Shown one piece after another: positions 16,705-26,066 of a DNA stretch of 64,000 nt; position 1 is the stretch's first letter; each line of letters opens with the position of its first letter. A program made the translations under genes and the position numbers. The DNA is from Gracilibacillus massiliensis. GTDB lineage: Bacteria; Bacillota; Bacilli; Bacillales; Amphibacillaceae. The notes beneath the pieces were generated by a model, which did no database searches, was not told the origin of the DNA, and was given only the letters and a program-made list of their open reading frames with translations. The DNA lies in assembly GCF_001458115.1 (NCBI RefSeq), contig NZ_CZRP01000011.1, positions 791,381 to 855,380 on the forward strand, in the 5' to 3' direction.

Positions 16705-17381
16705 GATTATGCGACGTAACTATTGTGGTAATTATGAGATTTTATATGTGCTTTGCAACCGCTCTGGCTTGTCGGCTTCCCTTTCCGCGGGTTTTTCTCC
16801 TCAGCTAACTTTTTAAGCAAAGTGCGCTTAAAAAGTGGATCTTCGGATAAAAACATCCCCCAGGAGTGAAAGCCGACGCCTGCGCTTTTTAATGCTCTAC
16901 AACTCAAGCAAGAATAATCATGTTGGCGTTATTCACTACTTATCATTGTTATCAATTTAAGCTGATTTATTGTCTAAGTGTAACCATCCAAAATATTAGC
17001 ATTTGCAATAGTTGTAGAGTGCCACTAAGCGTAGGCGGCCACTTCCACTCGAGGCTACTGAAAAACCCCCTTCCTTTTTAATCAATAAAAATACAATCCC
17101 AAAATTCATACTAAATATCATATGAAGGTGGGGAATTAGATGCATTTTCAATAGTGTTTCGGTGGTTAAAGTGGGGAAAATAATTTCCATAATATGTTTT
17201 TCAGTGGCCTCCTTCCACTCCTATGGGATTCTTTTTCTTGAAGATCCACTTTTCCATGCGGTTTGTGCTTGGAAAAGTTAGCTGAAGGAAAAAGCCCATG
17301 GAAAGGGAAGTGGGCAAGCCGAAGCGGTTACTAAGCACATATACCATTTCAAAATTACCACTAGAGTTATGTCGCATAATC
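16705..17381. repeat. Palindromic double-hairpin element P2 (carries a MITE)
   Basis: The clearest complete copy. Outer inverted ends are GATTATGCGACGTAACT at 16705 and its near-complement ending at 17381. The inner ends are GTGGTAATTATGAG and CTCAAAATTACC-like. The left arm is about 16755-16890 and the right arm about 17025-17325, with the spacer bounded by CTCTACAACTC and AGTTGTAGAG. It fills the gap between the convergent genes dapL and ykuT. Removing the 161-bp MITE and one 9-bp duplication restores a symmetric element of about 507 bp. Confidence 0.88.
17051..17211. mobile_element. 161-bp MITE with 9-bp target duplication
   Basis: Terminal inverted repeats GAGGCTACTGAAAAAC (left) and GTTTTTCAGTGGCCTC (right) match at 15 of 16 positions. 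The element is flanked by the direct repeat CTTCCACTC at 17042-17050 and 17212-17220. It has no transposase. The host sequence (right arm of P2) is restored exactly by removing element plus one duplication. The mobilising IS family is not identifiable with confidence; the ends look IS1182-like, but a 9-bp duplication argues against a simple assignment. Confidence 0.88.
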
Positions 17382-17425
17382 ATTCTTATACGTAGCAAGT
17401 TGAAATTATATTTTAGAAATTGAAA

Positions 17426-17465
17426 AAACCCGAATGTACATGCAAATTTGATGTCATTCGGGTTT
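17426..17465 (-). terminator. Terminator of the MscS gene
   Basis: Stem AAACCCGAATG with CATTCGGGTTT, preceded by an A-run on the plus strand (a T-run on the transcribed strand), 37 bp beyond the ykuT stop. Confidence 0.85.
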
Positions 17466-17501
17466 ATCTTTTATAGTAATACGTTCATCGAAAAATATTA
17501 C

Positions 17502-18329
17502 TTATTGATTCTTTTGAATGTTTACTTGATGTGGGAATGGGATTTCGATGTTATTTTGATCAAATGCCTCTTTGATGCGTTTTCGAATATCTCGCTCAGC
17601 ACCCCATTGTTCCATGTTAACCGTTTTGCCAAGAATACGGAGTACTACTTCGCTCGAACCGAATGCTTGTACACCAAGTACATTAGGTCCATCTACAAAA
17701 CGTGCGTCCTCTGCAAATTCATCGCAAATACCTTGCAATACATTCATAGCTTGATCAATATTATCATCATAACTAATACCAATGTCTACAAGTGCACGCA
17801 TATTGCCTCTGGAGTGATTACTAACTCCTGCAATTTCACGATTGGGTACAAAATGTAAAGTGCCATCGAATCCACGGATTTGGGTTGTTCTTAGTCCTAC
17901 TTCTTCCACAATCCCATCATAACCTGCAGCAGTTATATAATCTCCGACTTCGACTTGTTTTTCTAATAAAATGAAAAAGCCTGTGACTACATCGCTGACT
18001 AATCCTTGAGCCCCGAAACCTATCGCTAAACCTATAACACCAGCTCCAGCTAATAGTGGTCCTATCGGTTGTTCAATGATACCAAAGAACATAACGATGA
18101 AAATAAAAATTAATACATAAGAAAAAACATTTAATAACAATTTTTCTAATGTTTGCATTCGTGCTTCAGATTGTTTTGCACTCGACTTTTTTAATGCCGT
18201 TTTAATTAGTTTTTTTCCTATTGGAGCTATTATTAATAAAGCGATAATAAGAATCGCGATTTGAATCCCATATGTAATTACGTTATCCAAAATGTAACCC
18301 CAATCTATTTCTAATCCATCTTCAAACAT
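17502..18329 (-). CDS. ykuT: MscS-family small-conductance mechanosensitive channel
   Basis: A 275-residue protein. Three N-terminal membrane segments (about 15-37, 63-85 and 90-110) lead into the pore helix GLAIGFGAQGLVSDVVTGFFILLE. A beta domain (VEVGDYITAAGYDGIVEEVGLRTTQIRGFDG) and a C-terminal alpha/beta domain follow. It opens under membrane tension to release solutes in hypo-osmotic shock. Length and position next to dapL match B. subtilis YkuT. Confidence 0.92.
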   Translation of the reverse strand: MFEDGLEIDWGYILDNVITYGIQIAILIIALLIIAPIGKKLIKTALKKSSAKQSEARMQTLEKLLLNVFSYVLIFIFIVMFFGIIEQPIGPLLAGAGVIGLAIGFGAQGLVSDVVTGFFILLEKQVEVGDYITAAGYDGIVEEVGLRTTQIRGFDGTLHFVPNREIAGVSNHSRGNMRALVDIGISYDDNIDQAMNVLQGICDEFAEDARFVDGPNVLGVQAFGSSEVVLRILGKTVNMEQWGAERDIRKRIKEAFDQNNIEIPFPHQVNIQKNQ

Positions 18330-18572
18330 CTATTTTCCTCCTCTTTCGATGATAGTACTATCATATTAAATACTAATACAACTAGCAACTAATAAGTAAA
18401 TAACCTGAAAAGCTATTTTGTAAACAGAAAAAAATTATTATTAAAGTGCCATACGCTTTTTATATTATATTCATTTCTAAAAAAATTTAAGAAAATAAGT
18501 CGAAAAGGTGGAAATTTATTTCGGTTGCCGTTATATTTATACATACGTAAAAAAATTGGGGGTGCAAACTAG

Positions 18573-20324
18573 ATGGAAACATTTAAAAAATTAAAAGATT
18601 TTTATTGGCCTTTTAAAAAGTACTTTTTCTATTCTGTTTTATTTGTAATGATTGTTACAGGAATTACTGTGCTATATCCAATCCTTTTACAAATTACAAT
18701 TGATGACGTCGTAACTCCTGGCGAATATCAATTAATACCATATTTGGCAATCGGATTTTTATTAATTATGATTGTAAAGGGTGTGGCCAACTTCTCGCAG
18801 CAATATTTAGGCGATCTTTTTGGAGTGAAATCCGTTTACACACTGCGAGATGAATTGTACAAGAAATTGCAAAGGCTTTCTTTTACTTATTATGACAATG
18901 CTCGAACTGGCGATCTTATGTCGAGATTAACAATGGATGTCGAAGGTTTTAAATTTTTCTTGGCTGCCGGATTTAAAGAACTTATAAGAGTATCATTGTT
19001 AATTATTATTAGTTTAGGGGTTATGTTTTATTATTCTGTTCCATTAGCATTAGTAACAATGGCAGCAATGCCTTTTTTAGCAGTGGTCGTTTTTCAATTT
19101 GATAAAAAAGTGCACCCAGCTTTTCGTAATATTAGGAAGTCGTTAGGTAGATTGAATACACGTATCCAAGAAAATGTCAGCGGTATGAATACGGTTAAAT
19201 CTTTGTCCAAAGAAGACTTTGAGATAAATCGATTTACTACTAGTAATGCACATTATAAAGAAGTAAATATTTTCACTTCGAATATTTGGGCGCGATACTT
19301 TCCATTCATGGAATTTATCGGAAATGTATGTATGGTAGCATTGTTGATATATGGAGGATATTTAGTGATTAATGGAGAGCTTATGTTGGGCGAGCTGATA
19401 GCCTTCTTTAGCTTAGTTACCTATATTTTAGGCCCGTTAATGCACTTAGGGTTTATTGTCAATCAATTTTCTCAAGCAAAAGCTTCCGGTGAACGTCTAT
19501 TAGAAATTTTAGAGGCACCTGAAGATATTGAAGAAGAGAATGATCCACTTATTCCAGAGCGTATTAAAGGGCATGTCGCATTCAATAATGTAACATTAAC
19601 TTATACAGAAGATGATGACGCGGCACTAAAAGATATTTCTTTTGATGCTCCTCCTGGAAAAGTGATCGGTCTAATAGGACCAACTGGTGCAGGTAAAACG
19701 AGTATTACACAACTTATTACCCGCTTTTATGAACCGGAAGAGGGTGAAGTGTTAGTAGATGGCAAACCAACTAGCTCTTATTCTTTGAAATGGTTACGTA
19801 AACATATAGGTTTTGTATTACAGGAATCTTTTCTATTTTCTACTACGATCAAAGAGAATATTGCATACGGTAATCCAGAAGCTTCCATGCAAGAAATTAT
19901 TTCGGCTGCTAAACGAGCACAAGCCCATGAATTTATTATGGAAATGCCTAAGGGGTATGACACTTTATTGGGTGAGAGAGGTATGGGGTTATCAGGTGGG
20001 CAAAAACAACGAATTGCGATTGCTCGTGCCATTTTAATTGATCCTAGTATCCTAGTTTTAGATGACGCCACTTCGGCAGTAGATATGGAAACAGAATTTC
20101 GAATTCAAAAAGCTTTAAAAGAAGTAATGGATGGTAGAACTACGTTTATTATTGCACATCGTATTTCATCATTGAAACATGCAGATGAAATTTTAGTTTT
20201 AGAAGAAGGACAAATTAAAGAACGTGGAACCCATGAAGAGCTAATTAATAATAAAGGACCGTATCGAAGAATTTATGATATTCAATATCAAGATCGAGAA
20301 AGTGTCATGCAATCGATTAAATAA
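18573..20324 (+). CDS. yknU: ABC exporter half-transporter, degenerate-site subunit (YknU-like)
   Basis: A 583-residue type IV ABC half-transporter: six membrane helices (1-310) and a nucleotide-binding domain. Walker A is GPTGAGKT and the signature is the canonical LSGGQKQR. Walker B reads ILVLDDATSA, so the catalytic Glu is replaced by Asp. The H-loop is IIAHRIS. The partner YknV has the opposite defect, so the two should form a heterodimer with one active and one degenerate ATP site. Substrate is unknown. The next gene starts 18 bp downstream. Confidence 0.88.
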   Translation: METFKKLKDFYWPFKKYFFYSVLFVMIVTGITVLYPILLQITIDDVVTPGEYQLIPYLAIGFLLIMIVKGVANFSQQYLGDLFGVKSVYTLRDELYKKLQRLSFTYYDNARTGDLMSRLTMDVEGFKFFLAAGFKELIRVSLLIIISLGVMFYYSVPLALVTMAAMPFLAVVVFQFDKKVHPAFRNIRKSLGRLNTRIQENVSGMNTVKSLSKEDFEINRFTTSNAHYKEVNIFTSNIWARYFPFMEFIGNVCMVALLIYGGYLVINGELMLGELIAFFSLVTYILGPLMHLGFIVNQFSQAKASGERLLEILEAPEDIEEENDPLIPERIKGHVAFNNVTLTYTEDDDAALKDISFDAPPGKVIGLIGPTGAGKTSITQLITRFYEPEEGEVLVDGKPTSSYSLKWLRKHIGFVLQESFLFSTTIKENIAYGNPEASMQEIISAAKRAQAHEFIMEMPKGYDTLLGERGMGLSGGQKQRIAIARAILIDPSILVLDDATSAVDMETEFRIQKALKEVMDGRTTFIIAHRISSLKHADEILVLEEGQIKERGTHEELINNKGPYRRIYDIQYQDRESVMQSIK

Positions 20325-20341
20325 AAGGGAGGGTACAACCA

Positions 20342-22180
20342 GTGTCAAAATCTATGACTGCAGAAGAGATGAAAAAAAATAGTCCGCATTTAAAAAGGTT
20401 TTATTATCCATTAGATCAAGCAGTAGAAAAACCTTTTAACTGGAAACAAATGCTCAGACTGTTGTTTTATTTAAAACCATATTCAAAAACGCTAATGCCA
20501 GCGGCCATAATCGCTATGTTAATTTCCACCCTTGTCCGCTTAGCTGTCCCGATTATTATAGGGGAAGTAGTAATTAATCAAGCTATTCAAAACGAAAATG
20601 TAGGGCTATTAACATATATGATTATTGGAATATCGATTCTTTATTTATTAAGTTATTTAGCGAATATGTTTCGTATTAAATGGGTCAATATTCTTGGACA
20701 GCGAGTTATACATGATTTACGGAAAAGTCTGTTCTCTCATGTACAACGTTTGTCCCATAACTTTTTTGATAAACGTTCAGCAGGCTCAATTCTAGTACGA
20801 ATACTGAATGACGTTAATTCATTACAGGAATTATTTACAAACGGTATCATTAATTTACTGATGGATGTAGTTATGTTGTCAGCTATTATTATAGTTTTAT
20901 TTGTTTTGAGCCCGCCATTAGCATTAGCGGTATTAATAATATTACCGATTATGTTTTTTATTTCGACGAAGTTAAGAAGAAGAATCCGTCGTTCTTGGCA
21001 AGACGTCCGTATTCAAAAATCCCGGTTAAATTCGCACTTAAATGAAAGCATGCAAGGTATTCGTATTACGCAATCTTTTTCTCAGGAAAAAGAGAACACA
21101 GAATTTTTTAATGGTGTCAATACAGATAATTACGAAAAAGAACGTCTTGCAATGAAGAAAAGTGCCTATTTTGGTCCGTTTGTTGAGATGAGTAATGCAA
21201 TAGGTACAATCATTCTTATTTCATATGGTGCTCATTTAATTATTAGTAATCAAATCGATATTGGTACGTTTGTTATTTTTGCTTTCTATTTAGGTATGTT
21301 TTGGGAACCAATTTCCAGACTAGGTCAAATTTATAATCAATTGCTGGTAGCAATGGCTTCTTCTGAAAGAATATTTGAATTTTTAGATGAACAACCAAAT
21401 GTGGAAGAAAAGAAAAATGCCAAAGCATTTAAAGACATGAAAGGAAATATTGTTTTCGATAAAGTGCAATTTTCGTATGATGAAGATCGTGTCGCTTTAC
21501 ATGAAATTTCTTTAAAAATGAACCAGGGTCAAACGGTTGCTCTCGTTGGTCATACTGGATCAGGTAAGTCCACGATAGCTAACTTGATTAGTCGTTTCTA
21601 TGATCCGACAAAAGGGGAAGTGCGAATTGATGGCCATGATTTACGCGATATGCGCCTAGATAGCCTTCGTACTAATATTTCTGTTGTCTTACAAGATACC
21701 TTTATTTTCTCTGGAACGATTATGGAAAATATCCGATTCGGCCGACCAGAAGCTAGTGATGATGAAGTCAAGGAGGCTGCAAAGGTTGTTGGTGCGGACG
21801 ACTTTATTAAACGACTGTCGAATGGTTATCAAACAGAAGTAGAAGAGAGAGGGAATATTCTCTCTGCTGGTGAAAGACAATTGTTATCGTTCGCTCGCGC
21901 CTTATTAGCAGATCCTAGAATCTTGATATTAGATGAAGCTACGGCAAGTATTGATACCGAAACAGAAGTTAAAATACAGAAAGCACTAAAAAAGCTGCTT
22001 GAGGGACGGACAGCAATTATGATTGCCCATCGACTATCAACGATTAGAGAAGCTGATAATATAATCGTTTTAGAACATGGTAAAATTTTAGAACAAGGTA
22101 ACCATGATGAGTTAATGAAAAAGCAAGGGGAGTATTATGACCTTGTTAAATCTCAATTTGAAATGTTAGATGCGTTATAA
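20342..22180 (+). CDS. yknV: ABC exporter half-transporter (YknV-like)
   Basis: 612 residues, GTG start behind AAAAGGGAGGG. It has an N-terminal extension of about 35 residues, six membrane helices and a nucleotide-binding domain. Walker A is GHTGSGKS and Walker B is ILILDEATAS with the catalytic Glu. The signature is altered to LSAGERQ, and the H-loop is MIAHRLS. This complements YknU: YknV Walker B with YknU LSGGQ makes the hydrolysing site. A terminator follows at 22335. Confidence 0.88.
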   Translation: MSKSMTAEEMKKNSPHLKRFYYPLDQAVEKPFNWKQMLRLLFYLKPYSKTLMPAAIIAMLISTLVRLAVPIIIGEVVINQAIQNENVGLLTYMIIGISILYLLSYLANMFRIKWVNILGQRVIHDLRKSLFSHVQRLSHNFFDKRSAGSILVRILNDVNSLQELFTNGIINLLMDVVMLSAIIIVLFVLSPPLALAVLIILPIMFFISTKLRRRIRRSWQDVRIQKSRLNSHLNESMQGIRITQSFSQEKENTEFFNGVNTDNYEKERLAMKKSAYFGPFVEMSNAIGTIILISYGAHLIISNQIDIGTFVIFAFYLGMFWEPISRLGQIYNQLLVAMASSERIFEFLDEQPNVEEKKNAKAFKDMKGNIVFDKVQFSYDEDRVALHEISLKMNQGQTVALVGHTGSGKSTIANLISRFYDPTKGEVRIDGHDLRDMRLDSLRTNISVVLQDTFIFSGTIMENIRFGRPEASDDEVKEAAKVVGADDFIKRLSNGYQTEVEERGNILSAGERQLLSFARALLADPRILILDEATASIDTETEVKIQKALKKLLEGRTAIMIAHRLSTIREADNIIVLEHGKILEQGNHDELMKKQGEYYDLVKSQFEMLDAL

Positions 22181-22181
22181 A

Positions 22182-22333
22182 GTGAGACTACAATCAGTGG
22201 CAGTTTTTAACTCCCACTGATTGTTAGCGAAACTTATCAGGATTTATCGTCCGTTTACCCCCCACTTAGCTTCTCCGTCTATACTCGAATCTTTTCGTTT
22301 AGGGTTTTACGGACGGTTACGCTGTGATAAAGA
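22182..22333 (-). repeat. Dispersed repeat F3, copy e
   Basis: Read on the reverse strand: TTTATCACAGCGTAACCG, TCCGTAAAACCCTAAACG, GGGTAAACGGACGATAAA, then the hairpin CAATCAGTGG/CCACTGATTG (22193-22225 on the plus strand) and TGTAGTCTCACT. It matches copy d best. It lies directly behind yknV and before its terminator. Confidence 0.75.
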
Positions 22334-22334
22334 T

Positions 22335-22371
22335 AAGGAAACCAGTTAATGATAAACTGGTTTCCTTTTTT
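22335..22371 (+). terminator. Terminator of yknUV
   Basis: Stem AAGGAAACCAGTT with AACTGGTTTCCTT, then a T-run. Confidence 0.9.
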
Positions 22372-22420
22372 ATTGGATATGGTAAAATAAGATAGATTCT
22401 ATTTTTTTGGAGGAGTTATT

Positions 22421-23092
22421 ATGAAACGTGAGTTTGCTGTCATAGGTTTAGGTCGATTTGGGGGAAGTATATGTCGTGAGTTAAGTGCAGAAGGTATGGA
22501 TGTGCTAGCAATCGACATTCATGAAGATAAAGTAAAAGAATTTAAGAATATAGCAGCACATGCTGTTATTGCTGATACAACGGATGAGAACGTTTTGAAA
22601 GAAATTGGAATTCGTAATATTGATCACGTAATTGTTGCGATAGGTGACGATATTCAGGCAAGTATATTAACAACATTGATGTTAAAAGAATTAGGTATTA
22701 ATAAAATAACCGTGAAAGCTCAAAATGATTATCATGAAAAAGTATTAAATAAAATAGGGGCAGATCATGTCGTTCATCCAGAACGTGATATGGGTAGGAG
22801 AATTGCCCATAGTATTATTTCAACAAATATTTTGGATCATTTAGAGTTGTCAGATGATCATAGTATTGTGGAAGTGAAAGCCGGAGAGAAAATGGATGGT
22901 ATGACATTAATCGAGTTAGATATCAGAGCTCAATTCGGATGTAACGTTGTCGCCATAAAAGAAGCGGATGAAAAAGGTATCAATGTTTCACCAATGGCCA
23001 CACAAAAAATTGAAAAGGACGATATACTTATCGTAATCGGCGCAGATAAAGACCTCTCACGCTTCGAAAAACAGCTGGTAGTTGAAGACTAA
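22421..23092 (+). CDS. ktrC: KtrC potassium-channel gating subunit (RCK)
   Basis: A 223-residue cytosolic RCK protein. The RCK_N Rossmann domain starts with VIGLGRFGGSICREL (GxGxxG dinucleotide loop), and the acidic residue after strand 2 is in AIDIHEDK. RCK_C (about 140-220) binds c-di-AMP in the B. subtilis orthologue. It forms the octameric ring that gates the KtrD potassium channel, whose gene is not in this window. It converges on rnjA with repeat P6 between them. Confidence 0.93.
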   Translation: MKREFAVIGLGRFGGSICRELSAEGMDVLAIDIHEDKVKEFKNIAAHAVIADTTDENVLKEIGIRNIDHVIVAIGDDIQASILTTLMLKELGINKITVKAQNDYHEKVLNKIGADHVVHPERDMGRRIAHSIISTNILDHLELSDDHSIVEVKAGEKMDGMTLIELDIRAQFGCNVVAIKEADEKGINVSPMATQKIEKDDILIVIGADKDLSRFEKQLVVED

Positions 23093-23154
23093 TTACATAA
23101 AAAAGGTCTCAAAGCAAAAATATTTTATTGCTTCGTTAAAGAATCACACAGATA

Positions 23155-23646
23155 GTCGACACAAACTGCGAACTTGTAGCGATTTTGAGAGTATAATGAG
23201 TGTTAAGCAAAAGCTCCGTCCATTTACTTCGCTTTCACCCAAGGGCACAAGTGCAACATCTACTCAAGCAAAGCTTTCGTAGTGTTTTCTATGCCGCCGG
23301 GCGCCACCTCAGCCTCCTCGGCAGAAAATCACTGCCTGCGGGGTCTTCGGAAGACGCTGTTCCCGCCGGAGTCTACGTAAATGGACTACGCTTTAGTAAT
23401 GTTCTACAAATAAAGTAACTGCTAGACTATTGATGTCATTTCATATTTCATTGTACTTGAACAGACATCTGCACAAAGCGGAGGAAAAATGCGACACTCC
23501 TGGGGGAATAGCGCGAGCTGAAGATCCACTTTGGAAAGTGGTTTTCTTTCCAAAGTTAGCTGAAGCCGTGCCCCCGGAAAGGGAGTGTTTTTCCGTAGCG
23601 TTGGATTAGCAATCATCTCAATACTTTTGCCAATAATCCTTTGTCT
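23155..23646. repeat. Palindromic double-hairpin element P6 (carries micro-insertion)
   Basis: The left arm begins GACACAAACTGCGAACTTG and contains GTCCATTTACTTCGC paired with ACGTAAATGGAC near 23388. The right arm (about 23465-23600) carries the GAAGATCCACTTTGG / CCAAAGTTAGCTGAAG pair. As a whole it is a near-identical reverse complement of P7 (53551-54003). It fills the gap between the convergent genes ktrC and rnjA. Confidence 0.85.
23243..23293 (+). mobile_element. 51-bp micro-insertion, copy 2
   Basis: GGGCACAAGTGCAACATC through TAGTGTTTTCTATG. The equivalent arm at 63897 reads CGCTTTCCGCGGGCGCC without it. It is the reverse complement of 12437-12486 except for one extra A. Confidence 0.6.
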
Positions 23647-23700
23647 GGATACTTCTTAGTTTAGTTATTATGCTTAGTTTTCATTATTTTTGTAAATTAA

Positions 23701-23728
23701 AAAGCCCGATGAAAAATCATCGGGCTTT
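23701..23728 (-). terminator. Terminator of rnjA
   Basis: Stem AAAGCCCGATGA with TCATCGGGCTTT, four bases beyond the rnjA stop on the reverse strand, followed there by a T-run. Confidence 0.88.
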
Positions 23729-23731
23729 TGT

Positions 23732-25399
23732 TTATACTTCCATAATAATCGGTAAGATCATTGGACGACGTTTTGTTTTATCAAATAGGAATGGAGCAAT
23801 TGTATCTGTTATTTCATTTTTAATTTCAGACCATTGTGTGGTTCTGCGTTCCATTACTTTATTTAAGTGTTTGGAAACAAGTTTTTGGGCTTCATTAATT
23901 AAATCTTCGGATTCTCTCATATATACGAACCCGCGAGAAATAATATCTGGACCTGAAGCAATTTGGAATTCTTTCATATTGATACTTACTACTACAATAA
24001 CCAGGCCTTCTTCAGAAAGAATTCGACGGTCACGTAAAACAATATTTCCGATATCCCCAATTCCACTGCCATCTACATATACTGATCCTGATGGGATTTT
24101 TCCAGCAATGGTAGCATTATCTTTTCCTAAAGCCAGAACTTCTCCATTATCCATTATAAAGCTGTCTTTAGGTGAAATGCCACAATCATCTGCTAATTTC
24201 GTATGTTCTTTCAACATGCGATATTCACCGTGGATTGGCATAAAGAACTTGGGTTGAATTAAACGTAACATTAATTTCTGTTCTTGTTGACCACCATGAC
24301 CAGAAGTATGAATATCATTTAATGGTCCATGAATGACTTCAGCACCCGCACGATATAATTGGTTAATAATACGACTAACACTTAATGTATTCCCAGGGAT
24401 TGGTGAAGAAGAGAATACAACTGTGTCACCAGGTATAATTTGAATTTGACGATGTGTCCCGTTAGCTATTCTTGATAAGGCTGCCATCGGCTCACCTTGT
24501 GAACCGGTACATAGGATCGTTACTTCGTTTGCTGGAAGTTGATTTATCTGATGAGCATCGATAAATGTATTTTTCGGTGCACGAATGTAACCGAGCTCTT
24601 GTCCAATTTTGATCGCGCCCTCCATACTTCTACCAAATACAGCAACTTTACGGTTATGTTTAACGGCTGCTTCAACGACTTGTTGCAAGCGGTGAATATT
24701 GGAAGCAAATGTAGCAAAAATTAATCTGCCATCAATTCTAGAGAAAATATCATTAATGCTGTCTCCAACTACTCGTTCGGACAATGTAAATCCTGGAACT
24801 TCACTATTTGTACTGTCGGATAAGAGACAAAGAACACCTTCTTTACCAATTTCAGCCATTTTAGAAAGATTAGCTGGTTCTCCAACAGGAGTAAAATCAA
24901 ATTTAAAATCACCAGTATGAACTACATTTCCTGGAGGTGTTTTAACTACAATACCATATGAATCTGGAATACTATGGGTCGTTCTGAAAAACGATACAGA
25001 CGTTTTTCTGAATTTAAATATATCTTCTTCTTGATAGGTGTGAAGTTTAGCTCTTCTTAATAATCCATGTTCATCCAATTTGTTTCTAATTAGTCCCATT
25101 GCTAATTTCCCTGCATAGATCGGCACATTGATCTCTCGAAGCAGGTAAGGAATACCACCAATATGGTCCTCATGGCCATGGGTGATAAATAGACCTTTAA
25201 TCTTATCTTGGTTCTGCACCAGATAGGTGTAATCAGGTATGACATAATCAATTCCCAATAATTCATCTTCTGGAAACTTGATACCTGCATCGATTAAGAT
25301 GATTTCGTCTTGAAATTGAACACCGTAAGTGTTTTTACCAATTTCTCCTAGACCACCTAATGCAAAAACTGCAGTTTGATCATTCTTTACAAATTTCAT
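23732..25399 (-). CDS. rnjA: Ribonuclease J1
   Basis: 555 residues, the usual length. The metallo-beta-lactamase core has HGHEDHIGG (zinc ligands), [10 protein letters not shown] and SDSTN. The beta-CASP domain follows ([26 protein letters not shown]), then a C-terminal domain of about 100 residues. RNase J1 is the bifunctional 5'-3' exo- and endonuclease of mRNA turnover and 16S maturation. rpoY lies four bases upstream in the same operon, the standard arrangement. Confidence 0.97.
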   Translation of the reverse strand: MKFVKNDQTAVFALGGLGEIGKNTYGVQFQDEIILIDAGIKFPEDELLGIDYVIPDYTYLVQNQDKIKGLFITHGHEDHIGGIPYLLREINVPIYAGKLAMGLIRNKLDEHGLLRRAKLHTYQEEDIFKFRKTSVSFFRTTHSIPDSYGIVVKTPPGNVVHTGDFKFDFTPVGEPANLSKMAEIGKEGVLCLLSDSTNSEVPGFTLSERVVGDSINDIFSRIDGRLIFATFASNIHRLQQVVEAAVKHNRKVAVFGRSMEGAIKIGQELGYIRAPKNTFIDAHQINQLPANEVTILCTGSQGEPMAALSRIANGTHRQIQIIPGDTVVFSSSPIPGNTLSVSRIINQLYRAGAEVIHGPLNDIHTSGHGGQQEQKLMLRLIQPKFFMPIHGEYRMLKEHTKLADDCGISPKDSFIMDNGEVLALGKDNATIAGKIPSGSVYVDGSGIGDIGNIVLRDRRILSEEGLVIVVVSINMKEFQIASGPDIISRGFVYMRESEDLINEAQKLVSKHLNKVMERRTTQWSEIKNEITDTIAPFLFDKTKRRPMILPIIMEV

Positions 25400-25402
25400 A
25401 GT

Positions 25403-25612
25403 TTAGGCATTCTCCACTTTAAAAGAAGGAGATTGTTGTTCATATTCTAAATGTGCCTCATTTAATAATTGGATGAATTCAATGTTAATATTTTTTTCTT
25501 TTAATGCATCGCGCACTTCTTTTTCAGAAGTAGCTTCGACATATAAGCTTTGTGTATGTTCACGTACAGGTACTTCTAATCCATTTTCTTGATAAAGTAC
25601 TTTATATATCAC
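25403..25612 (-). CDS. rpoY: RNA polymerase epsilon subunit
   Basis: A 69-residue acidic protein ([47 protein letters not shown]) matching YkzG/RpoY, a Firmicutes-specific small subunit bound near the RNA polymerase jaw. It lies immediately before rnjA (3-bp gap), the conserved arrangement. Confidence 0.95.
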   Translation of the reverse strand: MIYKVLYQENGLEVPVREHTQSLYVEATSEKEVRDALKEKNINIEFIQLLNEAHLEYEQQSPSFKVENA

Positions 25613-25631
25613 GGTATCTCTCCTTTAGTTG

Positions 25632-25769
25632 TTATTTATTCTTAGATTCTATGGTTTGTTTAGTATTTTTTGTTACACTTCCAGAACGATTAATTGTAGT
25701 TGGTATACGTTTTCTCCGTAAAGCTTCCCGCATGCGTCGTTTTAATTTTTCTCTTAAACGTTTTAACAT
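25632..25769 (-). CDS. Short basic protein of unknown function
   Basis: 45 residues from the ATG at 25769, with AAGGAG 12 bases upstream (a loose spacing). The composition is strongly basic (LKRLREKLKRRMREALRRKR). A longer frame to 25841 is hydrophobic upstream and lacks a ribosome site. It lies 19 bp before rpoY, so it may be the operon leader. It could bind nucleic acid, or be a chance frame. Confidence 0.4.
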   Translation of the reverse strand: MLKRLREKLKRRMREALRRKRIPTTINRSGSVTKNTKQTIESKNK

Positions 25770-26066
25770 GATATCTGCCAACTCCTTCCTATCCAGATAT
25801 AGAAAAGAAAAGCAAAGCAAGTATTCAACGAACCGATCCAATCCCTATTACTTATAGTATAGTACGATTCTTTAAAATTTGAAACAAAAAAGCCTAAAAT
25901 AACTGAATTATTTTTCTTAACCATCCTAAGATTGGTGATTTAAATAGTATTTTCACTGCGAATCTTTTTCTTAGTTTTAACAATGTTAAATATACTTATT
26001 CACTTCATTCATGATATAATTGCAGTTGGTTTTATGCTTATTACAAATAGATAGAGGAGAATTGAA

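Noticed and set aside
16707..17398. Reverse-strand frames in P2 and the MITE
   Set aside because: They follow the inverted arms and recur in every copy; composition and lack of start signals fit non-coding repeat.
23082..23616. Small frames between ktrC and rnjA
   Set aside because: All lie in element P6 and are interrupted or changed by the micro-insertion; also present in P7 and P8 as repeat.
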